Positions 48,310 to 59,643 of a stretch of 64,000 nucleotides of DNA are shown here, piece after piece. Position numbers and translations under genes: made by a program. Positions within the stretch are counted from its first letter, which is position 1; each line of letters begins with the position of its first letter. Origin of the DNA: Gnetum montanum (taxonomy: Eukaryota; Streptophyta; Gnetopsida; Gnetales; Gnetaceae); contig MNCI01000270.1 in the NCBI GenBank assembly GCA_015680685.1, positions 755,854 to 819,853 on the forward strand. Reading direction: 5' to 3'. The notes beneath the pieces are model-generated. The model did no database searches. It was not told the DNA's origin and saw only the letters and a list, made by a program, of their open reading frames with translations.

Positions 48310-50067
48310 TGTTGCAATCGAAAACCTCAACGACTAGAAAACATTGAGAGGTTGTCGTTCATGATAGTTTTGACCCTGAATCTGTGTGAGGGCCATGTTG
48401 GATTAAATGAAAATGGGGTGCCCTGTATGGTCTGGTCAATCAAACAAGGACTTAATTGGTGTCAATAACCTTTTGCAAACATTTAATGTGAAAGAAATGC
48501 TTATAACATAAAAATGAAATTTGTTGAATTTGGGAAAGTAAAAACAATATAAAATGCAATGATAAAGAGAAAAAAAAAAGTAGAAGTTAAGGAATGCACC
48601 ACTTCAAGTTTATGAATTTACTTTGCTAGGTGGATACAATTGGTTGTACAACACTGGGAAGTACAGAGATCCCAAAAGTAGCTAGGACGTTCAAAGAAAG
48701 CCAACAATGTGCTTGAATGTAGACTTCAAAGTGAACAATGCCCGAATGTTTCAAAGTCAACTTGTTAACAGATGCTAACGAAAATAAGGGGGATTGTTTT
48801 GCTAACTGCTAATAGAATTTTCTAACTGCTCAAGTTTTCCAATCATGCACAAAGGTGCTCAAAATTGCCAACCCTTTGAGCGTTGCTTGTCAGGGTATTT
48901 ATAGGGCCAAGGGGACACATGAGACGAGGCTTGGATGACATCTGTCTTGGACCTATAAAATGTTGACATGTCCATACTACATGGACATGCAAAGCTAATT
49001 GATGAGCTTTTCAAACTACAATTATGCTGTTAGAACTAGAGATGTGTGCTAGTGATGTAGATAAGGGGTGAAGCATGTTGAAGTAGCATAGCCATCTACT
49101 ATGCTATGCGATGTTGTGGGGCATAGCATGTTTAGCGTAGCGTAGCATCTTGCTACGTAGTGCTACTCTATGTAGCATAGCACAGCTTGGCGTAGCATAG
49201 CATCTTGCTACGCGGTGCTACGCTATGTAGCATTGCACAACGTAGCCACCAGTTTGAAGAAGTAATTTGCAATGAAGTTAATTGCATTTTCTAGAAGCTT
49301 TGGCATGCGTTGAAGTGCTTCTTCTGCTTTTGCATCTTTCCTATGTTATGCTACACTACGCTATGCTACGTAGCGTAGCGATTTCTTTTCATTCAATTGA
49401 GGTTGCAAACTTTTTCTTGAAGCCTGATTGTGCTAACAACTACAATTGTGACTTGCTGGTCTTACCTTTGAGACACCTTCTATTTTTTCTTGCATCATTT
49501 CTATGCTATGCTACACTACATAGCATAACATAGTGTAGTAGCCAACATAGCCTACTTTTTGCTAGATTTGCTACTTTTCTAGCAACGGAAGCTTTGCCAA
49601 AGGACTTAAAGTTAAGCAAAGCAACTAATTTTGAAGACCAGAAGTCCTTGCTCAGTGAAATTGAAATCACTAAGTAAACTAGGCCTTCCTACCTTTCTTT
49701 TTCTACTTTGTGCTACACTGCGTAGTGTAGCATTTCATCATGCAACTGTATTTTGAGACTTTCTACACTACATAGCGTAGAGTAGCATAGCAAACTTCTT
49801 GACTAGAAAACTTGCTGAACTATTTTGCGTAGCCTGAGCACTGCTAAAAACCCCATGCATTTCTCTTGAGTAGATTTTCTGCTGGATGAACTACCTAGGT
49901 GGGTAGGTTGGAGTGTCTATTAGGCCTATCAACATCAAGAGTAGAAAATTTGCCGAACTAGACAGCCTAAACTTAGAGCATCCATTTTCTGCCAAACTTC
50001 CAAGATGCTTCCTGAATTCTAAAGACTCAATGAAGCAAGAATGCCATTGAAAATTTAGGATGTTTCA
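48310..50067 (-). repeat. Family I LTR on - (1758 bp)
   Basis: On + it runs TGTTGCAATCGAAAAC...GATGTTTCA; on - it starts TGAAAC(ATCC). It matches LTRs A-C, including the block CCAGACCATACAGGGCACCC on -, palindromic TAGCGTAGC/GCTACGCTA clusters (49080-49230, 49330-49380, 49500-49540, 49710-49800) and a TATA box at 48896-48903 (-). It is the 3' LTR of a - element whose internal part follows to the right. Confidence 0.87.
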
Positions 50068-52088
50068 TTGGCCCCTCTTTGTCAACGTCTGGAGGATGAA
50101 CCCAAGAGATGCTAACAAAGAATACGAAACACCACGAGAAATAAAACACTAACATCCCTCTTTAGTGATTGCCAAGATCACTTAACTGTGCTTGAAAGTG
50201 TTGCATTGGTTATACTTGGAAAAGAGGGGGTTTAAGTAGGGGAGAGGTGGTTCAAGAAAAAGATGAAACTTAGCAGAATCCCTCGTCAGAGTGCTCATGA
50301 GGGAATTGTTTGCGTGGTCATCATTTTTTTTTACTGATCCTTATGAAACACCAAAAAAATTTTGAGTTTGGCACTTGTCTAGCAAGAAGCAGGTCCCCGT
50401 GACCCTCAGACAACCTTGGCTACATTTGGAATCACACATGGCAATTTGGAGGATCGAAACACTTGGTTTTTACCAAGTGTTGCGCCAGCGTATACGCCCA
50501 ACGTCTATGCCCAGTGTATATGCCCGACGCCCAGCATACATGCCTCACATGTACACTCAGCAGGTGCAACAGGAGCAAGAATTGAAGCACGCCTGAGGCC
50601 AACATTCATCAGCGTATATGCCCCAGCGTATACGCCAACATCCATCAACGTATACGCCCCAGCATATATGCCCCAGCGTATACGCTGGCATTCATCCGCA
50701 TATACGCCCAGTGTATCCACCAGCATCCATCAGCATATACGCCCAACGTATACGCCAGCATCCATCAGCGTATACGCCCAACGTATACACCAGCGTCCAC
50801 CAAAGTTCACACGCCCAGCAAGTCCAGCGTATACGCTGGCCTGATGTAGCGTATACGCCCAGCATGTGCCATATTTCCTAATTGTACGCACCCGGTCGAC
50901 ACGCCACGTGTCTCCCAACCCGATTTTCCTGGTAAAACCCCACCTATAAAAAGCCTAGTTTTCTGTGTTTTCGAGGTTGGAAAAAATTTTCCAGAGCAGA
51001 CCCAGAGTAATTACGCTGTAAACCAGAGCCTGAAACCCTCTACACTGGAAGTCCTGTACGTCGAGCACAGTCTCTACGCTCCGCCTACCGTGCGAACCAG
51101 CCACTTCCCTGCACCCACTGGGGCTTTACGTCCACCTTGTGCTCAGCCATAACTGCGTTAGACCGGTGCACCACATTTCCACTCCATAATATAGTTTACA
51201 GTTTACAATTTACAGTTTACATTTTACGCTGTGTTCATGCTACTTCTGTTTACGCTAGTTTACATTTACGCTCTGTTTACGCTGTCTACACTCTGTTTAC
51301 CCTGTTTACACTGTATACGCCTTGTTTATGCTATCTACGCTCTGTTTACCCTGTTTACGCTGTATATGCCTTGTTTACGCTATACATTGTCTACGCTCGT
51401 TTACGCTTACACTGTTTACACTACATACGCCTTGTTTACGCTATACGCTGTCTACGCCTTGTTTACGCTGTACGTTGTCTACACTTTGCCTACGCTCTAC
51501 GCTGCCCACATTGTTTAAGCTGTTACGCCATTTAAATTTTTCTTACGCCCTGTTTACACTGTTCGCTCCGTTTTACGCCTATTACACAGTTTACGTATAA
51601 CCCAGCATATAACACCTCGGTGGTGCTCGAGGAAATCCTTGTCTGATCCGCATGCGGACCACCCAAAGTACCCTATCTTCATGCATTCCAGCTCACCCTC
51701 AGGCGAAGGTAGGATCATCTGTGCTTGTCCTGTGATCCTGCGGTCTCTGTTTTTCCTTCCAGCTGGGGACCGACGATTTCAGACGGTACACCTTAACCTC
51801 TTGTTGGAATGCTAGGAGAGGGTTACTGCGAAACAACTTATGTGCCATTTTTTTAGGCATGCTCTTTTTTTTGCGTGTGAGCTTTTCTCTCTTACACTTT
51901 TGCCTTTTGCTATTTCACCTTTTACATTTTCAAACAACCTTTTGTTTGTAGGACAGGTGTTTCTTTCCCAGGCTGAGTTGTGTTACATCCACGTGGGGCT
52001 TTAACCTACCTACAGATGCTTCCCATGTGGCGAGCTATGTCATGCACGTCATGGACTTTGCGGTTGGCCAAATGGGATGGCTTGATAG
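50068..52088 (-). other. 3' noncoding region of a family I element on -, split by a solo LTR
   Basis: The pieces 50068-50338 and 51791-52088 together match the reverse of about 2310-2871. The hairpin arms GATGTTTC (50059-50066) and GAAACACC (50126-50133) and the purine tract are visible. The solo LTR 50344-51790 interrupts it, and the family II element beginning at 52089 cuts it off on the right. Confidence 0.82.
50339..51795 (+). repeat. Family II solo LTR (50344-51790) with target duplication CCTTA
   Basis: Starts TGAAACACC, ends GACGGTACA. CCTTA lies at 50339-50343 and 51791-51795. Removing the LTR and one CCTTA restores alignment to the family I 3' region. It contains a dense cluster of AGCGTATACGCCC motifs (50485-50860), a TATAAAAA box at 50945-50952, and TTTACGCTGT/TACGCCTTG runs (51220-51600). 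Length 1447 bp. Confidence 0.93.
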
Positions 52089-53250
52089 TGAAACACCACA
52101 AAATTTGGGGCTTAGTACTTGTCTGACACCAAGCAGGTCCCTGGGACTCTAGACGACCATAGCTACATGTGGCATCAAACGTGGTGACTTCGGAGATCAA
52201 TGCTTAATTTTGACTAAGTATGTAGTTCCAGCATATACGCTCAGCATATATGTCCAAGTGCACAACACCAGCATATATGCTCAAATCTGCAACGTATACG
52301 CTCAAATTCACAGTGTATACACCTAGTGTTCACGCCCAACGTAGACATCCGACTAACACACCCAATGTACATGCTTCACCTGTATGCTTGGCAAGTACTA
52401 CAGATGCATACGCCCGAGATGAAGTCTTAGTAATAGAATGAAGACAACACCGAGGAGCAAGAATTGAAGCAAGTCGGCAACCGTCAGCGTATACGGCCAG
52501 CATCCGCAGCATCTCCACCCAAGTCCACACGCCCTGCACACTCAGCGTATACGCCCATCATATATGCTGGTTTGATGTGGCGTATATGCCCAACAGATGT
52601 AATATATTGTATTTTTATAAAGTGTATGTACCCGGTCAACGTGCCACGTGTCTCCTAACCCAAGTCTAGCATAACAACCGGTATAAAAACCCTAATTTTC
52701 CACTTCATCCAGGTCGGTTTTCAAAAATCCCAGAGCATACTAAAGAACATTTATGCTGCACACTAGAGGAAAAACCCTCTTACCCTGGGAAACCTTGTAC
52801 GCCGTGCACAGTCTCTACATCGTGCCTACAGCATAAACCAGCCCAGCTGTCCTTGCATTTACCAGGGCTTTTCGTCCGCCTTGTGTTTCACCACAACTGC
52901 GTTAGACCGGTGCACTGTATTCTCATCGTGTAATACAATTGTTACAGTCATAAAATTGTTTACAGTTTACATTATTTTTGTGCATGTGTTCTGTTTACAC
53001 CCGTTTACGCTTATGTCCTGTTCACATCTGTTATGCTCTCGTTTACGCTGTTTACACATAGCCCAACGTATAGCACTTCGGCATACACGTGGGTAAATCC
53101 TTGTTTGATCTACGTGTGGACCACCCAAGGTACTCTACCTTCGTGCATTCTAGCTCACACTCAGGCGAAGTTAGGGTCTTCTGTGCGCATCCTGTGACCC
53201 CACGATCTCTGTTTCCTTTCATCCGGAGACCGACGATTTCAGGCGGTATA
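52089..53250 (+). repeat. 5' LTR of the family II element (1162 bp)
   Basis: Starts TGAAACACCACAAAATTTG and ends CAGGCGGTATA, then the PBS. TATAAAAA box at 52682-52689. AGCGTATACG-type motifs at 52220-52600; TTTACGC runs at 52960-53060. Matches the solo LTRs at 44635 and 50344 but is shorter, mainly in the motif-rich parts. Confidence 0.9.
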
Positions 53251-53255
53251 GAAAT

Positions 53256-53271
53256 TGGTGCTAGAAGGAGG
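53256..53271 (+). other. Primer-binding site of family II
   Basis: TGGTGCTAGAAGGAGG, five bases after the LTR end. It differs at one position from the family III site. Confidence 0.7.
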
Positions 53272-53272
53272 G

Positions 53273-53900
53273 CCTTTGCCCAAAACCTTGCCTACATGCT
53301 CCCAAGCATCTACGCTCACCAGCATTTTCACTGCCTTGTTCCAAATTCTCCGTAAGTCTTTTAGCGTATACGCTACCAACTTCACATGGACTATCCATAG
53401 AAACCCCAGCATCTTCGCAGCCTAGCCTGAAAATTCATCTTGCGAATTGTCCAGCGTCTACGCTGTTCAGTATTTACGCTGTCCCTTGTTCTACACTGAG
53501 CATTCTTTACACTGTACTCTTTTACGCTATCTCTGTTTTACGCTGAACTCTTTTTTACGCTACACTCTGTTTTACGCTGTGCCGATTTTACGATGCCTTA
53601 TTTTACGCTGAGCTTTGTCTACGCTATCTTGTTTTACACCGTACTCTATTTACGCCGTACTTTGTTTTATGCTCTATCCGGTTCACGCCGTACTCTGTTT
53701 ACACTGTACTTTATTTTACGCTAGAGCTGTATATGCTGCCTAGCGTATACACTGCACCCCTTATGTTGTATACATTGTCTACGCTGACGCTATACGCTGA
53801 ATGTTGAAGTGTATACGCTGCACTTTGTCCCTTAGTTTACGTTGTACCAAGTACACTAATTTCGCTCCTCTACCCCATGTCATACCCTTAACGATTCATC
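53273..53900 (+). other. Untranslated leader of family II with TACGCT cluster
   Basis: About 630 bp between PBS and the gag ATG, with no ORF of note. From 53350 to 53860 it is packed with TTTACGCT, TATACGCTG and related motifs, as in the LTR and in intron 1 of the antisense gene. Confidence 0.7.
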
Positions 53901-55553
53901 ATGAACCCCGTGAACACCACCGCTGCAACAGCTCAAGTAACTGATGTCGTGGACACCATGACTGTCCAACAGCCTGTCACGCAACACTCGAGAATACAAC
54001 CCACCGCGGGGCCCCACCAATCCCTAAGGTTGCAAGGGAGAGACCCGGCCTCCAACATTATAACCCAGGATCAATATAATTTCATATGCATTAAGATACA
54101 AGCTGGCTTGGCTGTAGACCAAGCCGAATTGGAGGTAAAGAGGTAGTTCAAACTCTTTTACAGAGGAGGACACAAGTTCACTCCCTCACCGTATGATGTA
54201 ATCACTGTGCCAGAGCAGTACTCGGAGCTCATCACATAGCTCCTCCTACACAGGCGCCACTCGTTGGAGCAGCCTGCGGCAGACCTCCAATTGGAAGAAG
54301 AGGACGAATTCACTACCCAATCAGAGCACGAAGACTCCTATTACACTCTCAGTCTGCAAAACCATATCAACCCTATTTTTCATCCAGACACAGGGGAGAT
54401 CATGCCCCTCCAACCCCTTAGACTCACCCACACACAAATGCCTCCATCGCAAACATCCTCATTTGCTCATGTGCCACCTCTAATTGACCTGCAATTCAGC
54501 ATGCTCCCTCTCGCTATCATTCCTGATGCAGCAGCCGGCACATCTTCACAGGCACCGCCCCCTCATGATAGCGTGTGAGTAACGCTCCCACCCCAAGTGA
54601 TAGGGATGCCACACATAATACCGACATCCACATCTGCTCATTACATCCTGCACATTCAAACTCATGCAGCTCCCTCGACCGCCGTAACCCAACAAGGAGT
54701 CCCTTTGTACAACGTGGCCGGGCAATGGCCAGCGATGGGGGTGCCGTCACACCAAATCTCCCACCACACGGTGCCACCCCACATGGTGCCATCCCACACA
54801 GTGCCACCAGCACATGCTCCTTCGGTACAACCGCTGCCACAGCAACAACAGCCTTTCCCCTACAACGTGTCACCCCTAGTGCCACCCACTGTAACCTTCC
54901 CGCAAGCACAACCGTCGATCGCCCAACTTTCGTCCTTTCAACCCTCGACTCAATAGTCTAACTTGTATGTAGCCCCACACCCTCAGCTCGTTGCTTCACT
55001 GAGCACTCAAGATTGGGCAGACACCAAAAAGCTGATGCAAGAATTGACAGACGAGGTAAAACGCCTCAAAACAGCCACCGACGGGGAGTTGAAGGTGGTG
55101 GACTTCTACCAAGATGACCCCATCAGCTCTTCTGTCCCACCCTTAACCTTGCCCAAAGGCATTTCCTTACCAACGTTAACCAAGTATAATGGCGAGACGG
55201 ACCTCAATGCACATCTCATAACGTTTAGGCTAGAATACGCACTGCTTCAAGCATGACCCCATTCCATTCTCCGAGTGTTTCCCATGTCCCTCGCAGGGAG
55301 GGCACTTGATTGGTATCGGGCTCTGCCAAGGAATTCCATCTTCTCCTTGGAAGACTTATTACACCAGTTCGTGACTCAGTTCAAGTACAACTTGAAATCT
55401 GAGGCCACCCTAGACAGCCTCATACAGGTCAAGCAAGCACCACTTAAACCTGTGCAGAAATTTATCCAGAGATGGAGCACTGCCCTCAACGAGTTGCCCA
55501 ATCTATCCCATCAAGGCCTAAGTCAATGTCTGCCAAAGTCTTGCCTTTTTTGA
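53901..55553 (+). pseudogene. Family II gag, C-terminus lost
   Basis: ATG at 53901 (MNPVNTTAATAQVTDV); conserved HQSLRLQGRD and YNFICIKIQAGLA near the N-terminus, as in the family III gag. A Pro/Gln/His-rich middle follows, then the capsid: VVDFYQDDPISSSVPPLTL, KYNGETDLNAHL, MSLAGRALDWYRALPRN, KYNLKSEATLDSLIQVKQAP. Stops: TAG near 54144 and 54238, TGA at 54576, TAG at 54955, TGA at 55254 (where family III has Trp). Homology ends around 55500, so the Lys-rich and zinc-knuckle regions are absent. Confidence 0.85.
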
Positions 55554-55884
55554 CAGTTGACCAAGTAGGACGTTTCAGAGGGAACTCGCCCACCGATGTT
55601 TCCCCAAAAGTAGTTGTGATCACCCTTGTAGGCGACTCCATCTCCACAGTTGTATTCTAAGCAAAAGTATTGAAAGCAAAAAGTAAACTTAAACCTTCCA
55701 AAAACATCTCTAGTTGGCTCTTTTCAATAGACACCTCTTTTAACGACTTCTTGTAGTAATGTTTATGACTTTTCTCATCCTGAACCCACTTACGAACCTT
55801 GGAAGTAAAGGCTTTCCAATCTTGACATTTAAGGTTCAGGAGATCAATTTGGGCTTTGCGCTCTGCCATTCTCCAAGTCAGTGA

Positions 55885-56290
55885 TGCATGGCGATTCAGT
55901 AGGTCCCAATACCTAGTGTACGTGACCTCCAAAGTTTGCCAAGAGCGATCTNTGCATGGCGATTCAGTAGGTCCCAATACCTAGTGTACGTGNNNNNNNN
56001 NNNNNNNNNNNNNNNNNNNNNNNNNNNNNNNNNNNNNNNNNNNNNNNNNNNNNNNNNNNNNNNNNNNNNNNNNNNNNNNNNNNNNNNNNNNNNNNNNNNN
56101 NNNNNNNNNNNNNNNNNNNNNNNNNNNNNNNNNNNNGAAACTCCGAACCTCTAAATCATTTATACCTATATCCGGGTGTGCCTCCTGGATCNGCCATGTG
56201 AAAAATACAAATGTTAAAATAATATAAATAGGACATGAAACTCCGAACCTCTAAATCATTTATACCTATATCCGGGTGTGCCTCCTGGAT
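55885..56290. other. Assembly gap with duplicated contig ends
   Basis: 144 Ns lie at 55993-56136. The 40 bases before the gap (55953-55992) repeat 55885-55924 exactly, joined by one N at 55952. The 55 bases after it (56137-56191) repeat 56236-56290, joined by one N at 56192. These look like unmerged contig ends, not biology. The gap falls in the last intron/exon of the antisense gene. Confidence 0.9.
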
Positions 56291-58869
56291 CCGTTCAATA
56301 ACTTCCTCCGCGAGTCCAGCCACAAAATCCATTTTACTTGGCATCTCCGACCAAGCAAGTGGCTCACGGGTACAGGAACTAACCTCAATGGTCCTCTCAG
56401 GGGGAACCATCTTCATGGGTACATCTAAGCGTACCATTCTGGTCTTGCTCCCTTTGTCTAAAAAAATGAAAATATGTACATAGAATGTAGTAGAAATGAC
56501 AGCTAACAGGATAAGACGAAATAACAAGAGAACATACCACGATCCTTGTCACCCTCTAGGGGGTCACCCAAATCTAGATCTCCCTTGAGGAAGCTATTGA
56601 ACATCTAGTTGATACCATCCTGATCATCCAACGGCTCTGTTTCCATGGTTTTCTCCTTTAACTCCTCTGTTCCTCCGCTCTGATCCTTCCCTGTGCTTTC
56701 CCCCTTGTTATTCTTCCCCATCTTGGTCTCCTCCTCCTTGGTGATAGTCTCTAAAGCTTGCTTCCTCGCTTTTTAAAATCAAGCCAAAAATAGCAACATG
56801 TAAGCGATTGAAGTAAAAGTTATAAATGAAGCGAAAACGATAAAACAATAAGTGGGTGAGCATAGCTTACCAGGCATCTTGAAGCATATGCACTTCACGC
56901 ATGGCTGATTCACATCGGTGACTTCCTCAGTCGTGCGTTCAGGCCTCTTTATCTTTGACTTGGCTTGGCCAATGGTCTCCTTGATAACCCATTCCACCCT
57001 TCTAGCAGTAAGAGGTACGTTTTCTAGTTCAAACCCCAGACTATCACATGTGTGGATTGAAGCGCCAGATGATCCCCCCGTTGTAATGGAAGCAGATTCA
57101 TCAGTGCCTTCAAGTGCATCTTGGGATTGAGCTGTCTCAAATAAATGATTCACCCACGGGCGAGATAATTGACCTCGATCCCGCAAAACAAACTTGTTGT
57201 CTCCACGAACTACTAGGAATTCAGCAAAACGGCATAAGTAACCAACGAAAAATGCAAAGGTGAAATGGGACTATGCTTCGATATTCAAACGCAACCGCAC
57301 TATCTCCTTGGGCATGCCCGACAACAAAAATTGGGCCTAGTTATACCGCATGCCTATTTCCAAGACAATTTGCATGACACGAACAGCCTCAACCCCAAGA
57401 CACCTCACCTAGAAAAGGGTTTTAGGGAACACCCGTGCCCTGAACAGGGGATACAATTCATTCACTGCCACAACTTTTGCTTTCTCCTGCATCGGGAATC
57501 CCTTGGTACCCTTGGCCACGCCTAGCCAATCTTCCAACTCATGAATTTTCTGGAGCTTCTTATGAGTTTTTTCTAATACTACATTTAAGCCATCCACCGG
57601 CACACCAAATAAGTTGGAAAAGAACTCAGGCAACAGGTGAAAAACTACCTTGACACCCTTAATCTGGGTGCTGTAATGTGAGACAAACTCATTAAACGAA
57701 TCCATGATCCCAATCATCTCCCCAATGGAGATGTCAGGACTCGACGTCATAAAGAGCTCCATGAGGCTGGCATCATCCAGGCAACAAGTGATGGATGGTG
57801 GAGCTTGCCTTTGCAACCACTTTTGCACCTTGTCCACCTCCCCGAACTTCATCAACAAAGTAGTCTCGGTTCGCCCGGTTGTCACCAAATCCCCACCAGA
57901 AGGTACATCAACTGTAAAAGAAATTTAAAATGGTCATATCAGTGTAACTCCAAACAGTTGGACAAACCCACTAACATATCAAGGAAATGTAATCACATAC
58001 CATTAGTGGTGGATCTAGATGTGCTGCCAAAGTCACAAGGGAAGATAGGCCCATTATCCGTCCAGTCTTCATGAAGCCACCCACGAGCTTTGCACATCGC
58101 GAATGCTCTGGAAAACTGATTATGAAAATGGATCATCGAACCCTTCGTTTGACTCAGTACAGCTCCACGAAGGGTGGGGCCCATCATGAATGCCTCCAGA
58201 GTAGTGCGAGCAAGGACTAGTTCTTCGTCTTCAATGAGTGTCCCATCTGGGTTGGTCTTTGGCCTATAAGTAAATATGGGTCAAAACAAGAAACAAGCAC
58301 CAAACGACAAAAGGAAAATGACAAACTTACATATTCCTACCTGACCACTCGATACACCGTGCCGGGAGGATTCTGGAATAATGTATGTGCTCGGGCAGCT
58401 ATGAACAACGTATTATTGAGGTAGTCTAACCCTCGTGGCAATAACGCCCACATGCGAGTTAAGGAGCATTTTGACCTAGGCCCGCGGGTAGTACCATCCT
58501 TGTTAACAAAAGGTCCCTCGTCAATGTCTTCTATGAAGACCATGACACCCTTCGCGGCTCCCGGTAGCATTGCATCAAGCACAGTTCGCGCAACCACTTC
58601 CCTAAAATTTGACCAGATGGCCACCTCAAAATTGTTCAACAGGAAGGCCAGAAATTTGCTAGCGTCTTTCCTAAACCAAACCCCGTTATCATCCATGGTC
58701 AGATCTGGGGGAATCTTGCCCTCCTCAACAAGGCCAACCTAAGTTAATACCCCGACAAGCTCAACAATGATGAGGAAGCACTTACTATCCTTGCAAACAA
58801 TCACGATGCCATGACAGATTAGCCCAAAAAGCGAACATTTACATCATAAATCGGCATCTAAAATCAAAA

Positions 58870-59480
58870 ATTCACTAACTGTTTACACCCAGCGTATACG
58901 CCGCATAGACCAACATATACGCCAGCGAAATTGCTTACACTTAGCGTAAAACGCTACTCGACCTCAGCGTATACGTTGTACACTTGGCATAAAACACTGC
59001 CTAAACTCAGCCTATACGCTGTACATTGAGCGTATACGCTGACCAATCCAGCGTATATGCCGACAATGAACTGTCTTACGCTATTACCCGAACCCATCAC
59101 GCTCAGCGTATACGCTGAACTAACCCTCAGCGTATACGCCGGAGTTCGCTTTCAGCATAGACAGTCTACACTGGTGCTGAACAAAACACGTTTATGCTAG
59201 AAATAAAAAATAAGTTTACGCTAGAAAACAACCACAAACATACAGCGTATACGCTAAACAAACCCTCAGCATATACGCCATCATAGTAAAATAGAATTTA
59301 CGCTGATGACAAACAAATCACGCTAACAAGATAATGCAGGAAAAATGCTTGTGCCGATAAAACTGACTACACCCTGACAGTCTACGCTTCACGCTGTAAA
59401 GTGACACCTGGCATATACACCTAAAAGCCCTACGCTCGACGTATACACTGAGACTGTCTATGCTATAAAAGAAAAAGCGC
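58870..59480. repeat. Cluster of GCGTATACGC-type motifs in intron 1 of the antisense gene
   Basis: Dozens of short AGCGTATACGC, TACGCTG and AGCGTAAAA motifs at irregular spacing, both strands, of the same kind as in family II LTRs. No coding potential. Confidence 0.75.
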
Positions 59481-59643
59481 AGAAATAATTAGAGGCAGAG
59501 ATCAGAGCCTACCTGTGGGATGTCACGGGCTAGGATGGGATCCGTGGCCTGGGCAGGCCCTACAGCATAGCTTCTATCTCCTCCGCGAAGGTCAAGTTAG
59601 GACCCTTCCTCCCCTGGCCCTCCACTTCTTTGCCCTTGCCCAT

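Larger units (their letters stand above)
55657..59643 (-). pseudogene. Antisense multi-exon gene of family II: FCP1-like pseudo-phosphatase, helical region, coiled coil
   Basis: Exons on - from comparison with 27058-30478: 59643-59513, 58784-58341, 58263-58001, 57911-56871, about 56768-56538, 56457-56266 and one interrupted by the assembly gap (to about 55657). Introns 1, 2 and 4 have phases 2, 2 and 1 in both copies. Exon 2 is the HAD part: FLIIVELVGVL (Glu and Val where Asp is expected), WFRKDASKFLAFLL, VAIWSNF, NTLFIAARAHTLFQNPPGTV. The usual Asp-Asp pair is Ala-Ala. Exon 4 is helical (MDSFNEFVSHY, LFRARVFPKTL, CRFAEFLVVRGD) and exon 7 a Lys/Glu-rich coiled coil. A frameshift in exon 1 and stops in exons 2 and 4 suggest decay. 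Confidence 0.74.

Noticed and set aside
50485-50860. CRISPR-like appearance of regularly spaced palindromes
   Set aside because: Unit and spacer lengths are irregular, spacers are repetitive, and the context is a plant LTR; not a CRISPR array.
50416-50918. Tyr/Pro/Ala/Ile-rich ORFs on both strands
   Set aside because: Generated by AGCGTATACGCC repeats of the family II LTR; both strands and several frames are open, which is typical of a repeat, not a gene.
51137-51600. Overlapping + ORFs rich in Leu, Tyr and Thr
   Set aside because: They arise from TTTACGCTGTTTACG-like repeats inside a solo LTR and are open in several frames at once.
52089-53250. Reading the shorter 5' LTR of family II as a third solo LTR
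   Set aside because: It is followed at once by a PBS, leader and gag in the right order, so it is a true 5' LTR.
56918-58742. + ORFs of 70-96 codons opposite the family II antisense gene
   Set aside because: The - strand has conserved exons with splice sites matching the family III copy; the + ORFs are shadows.
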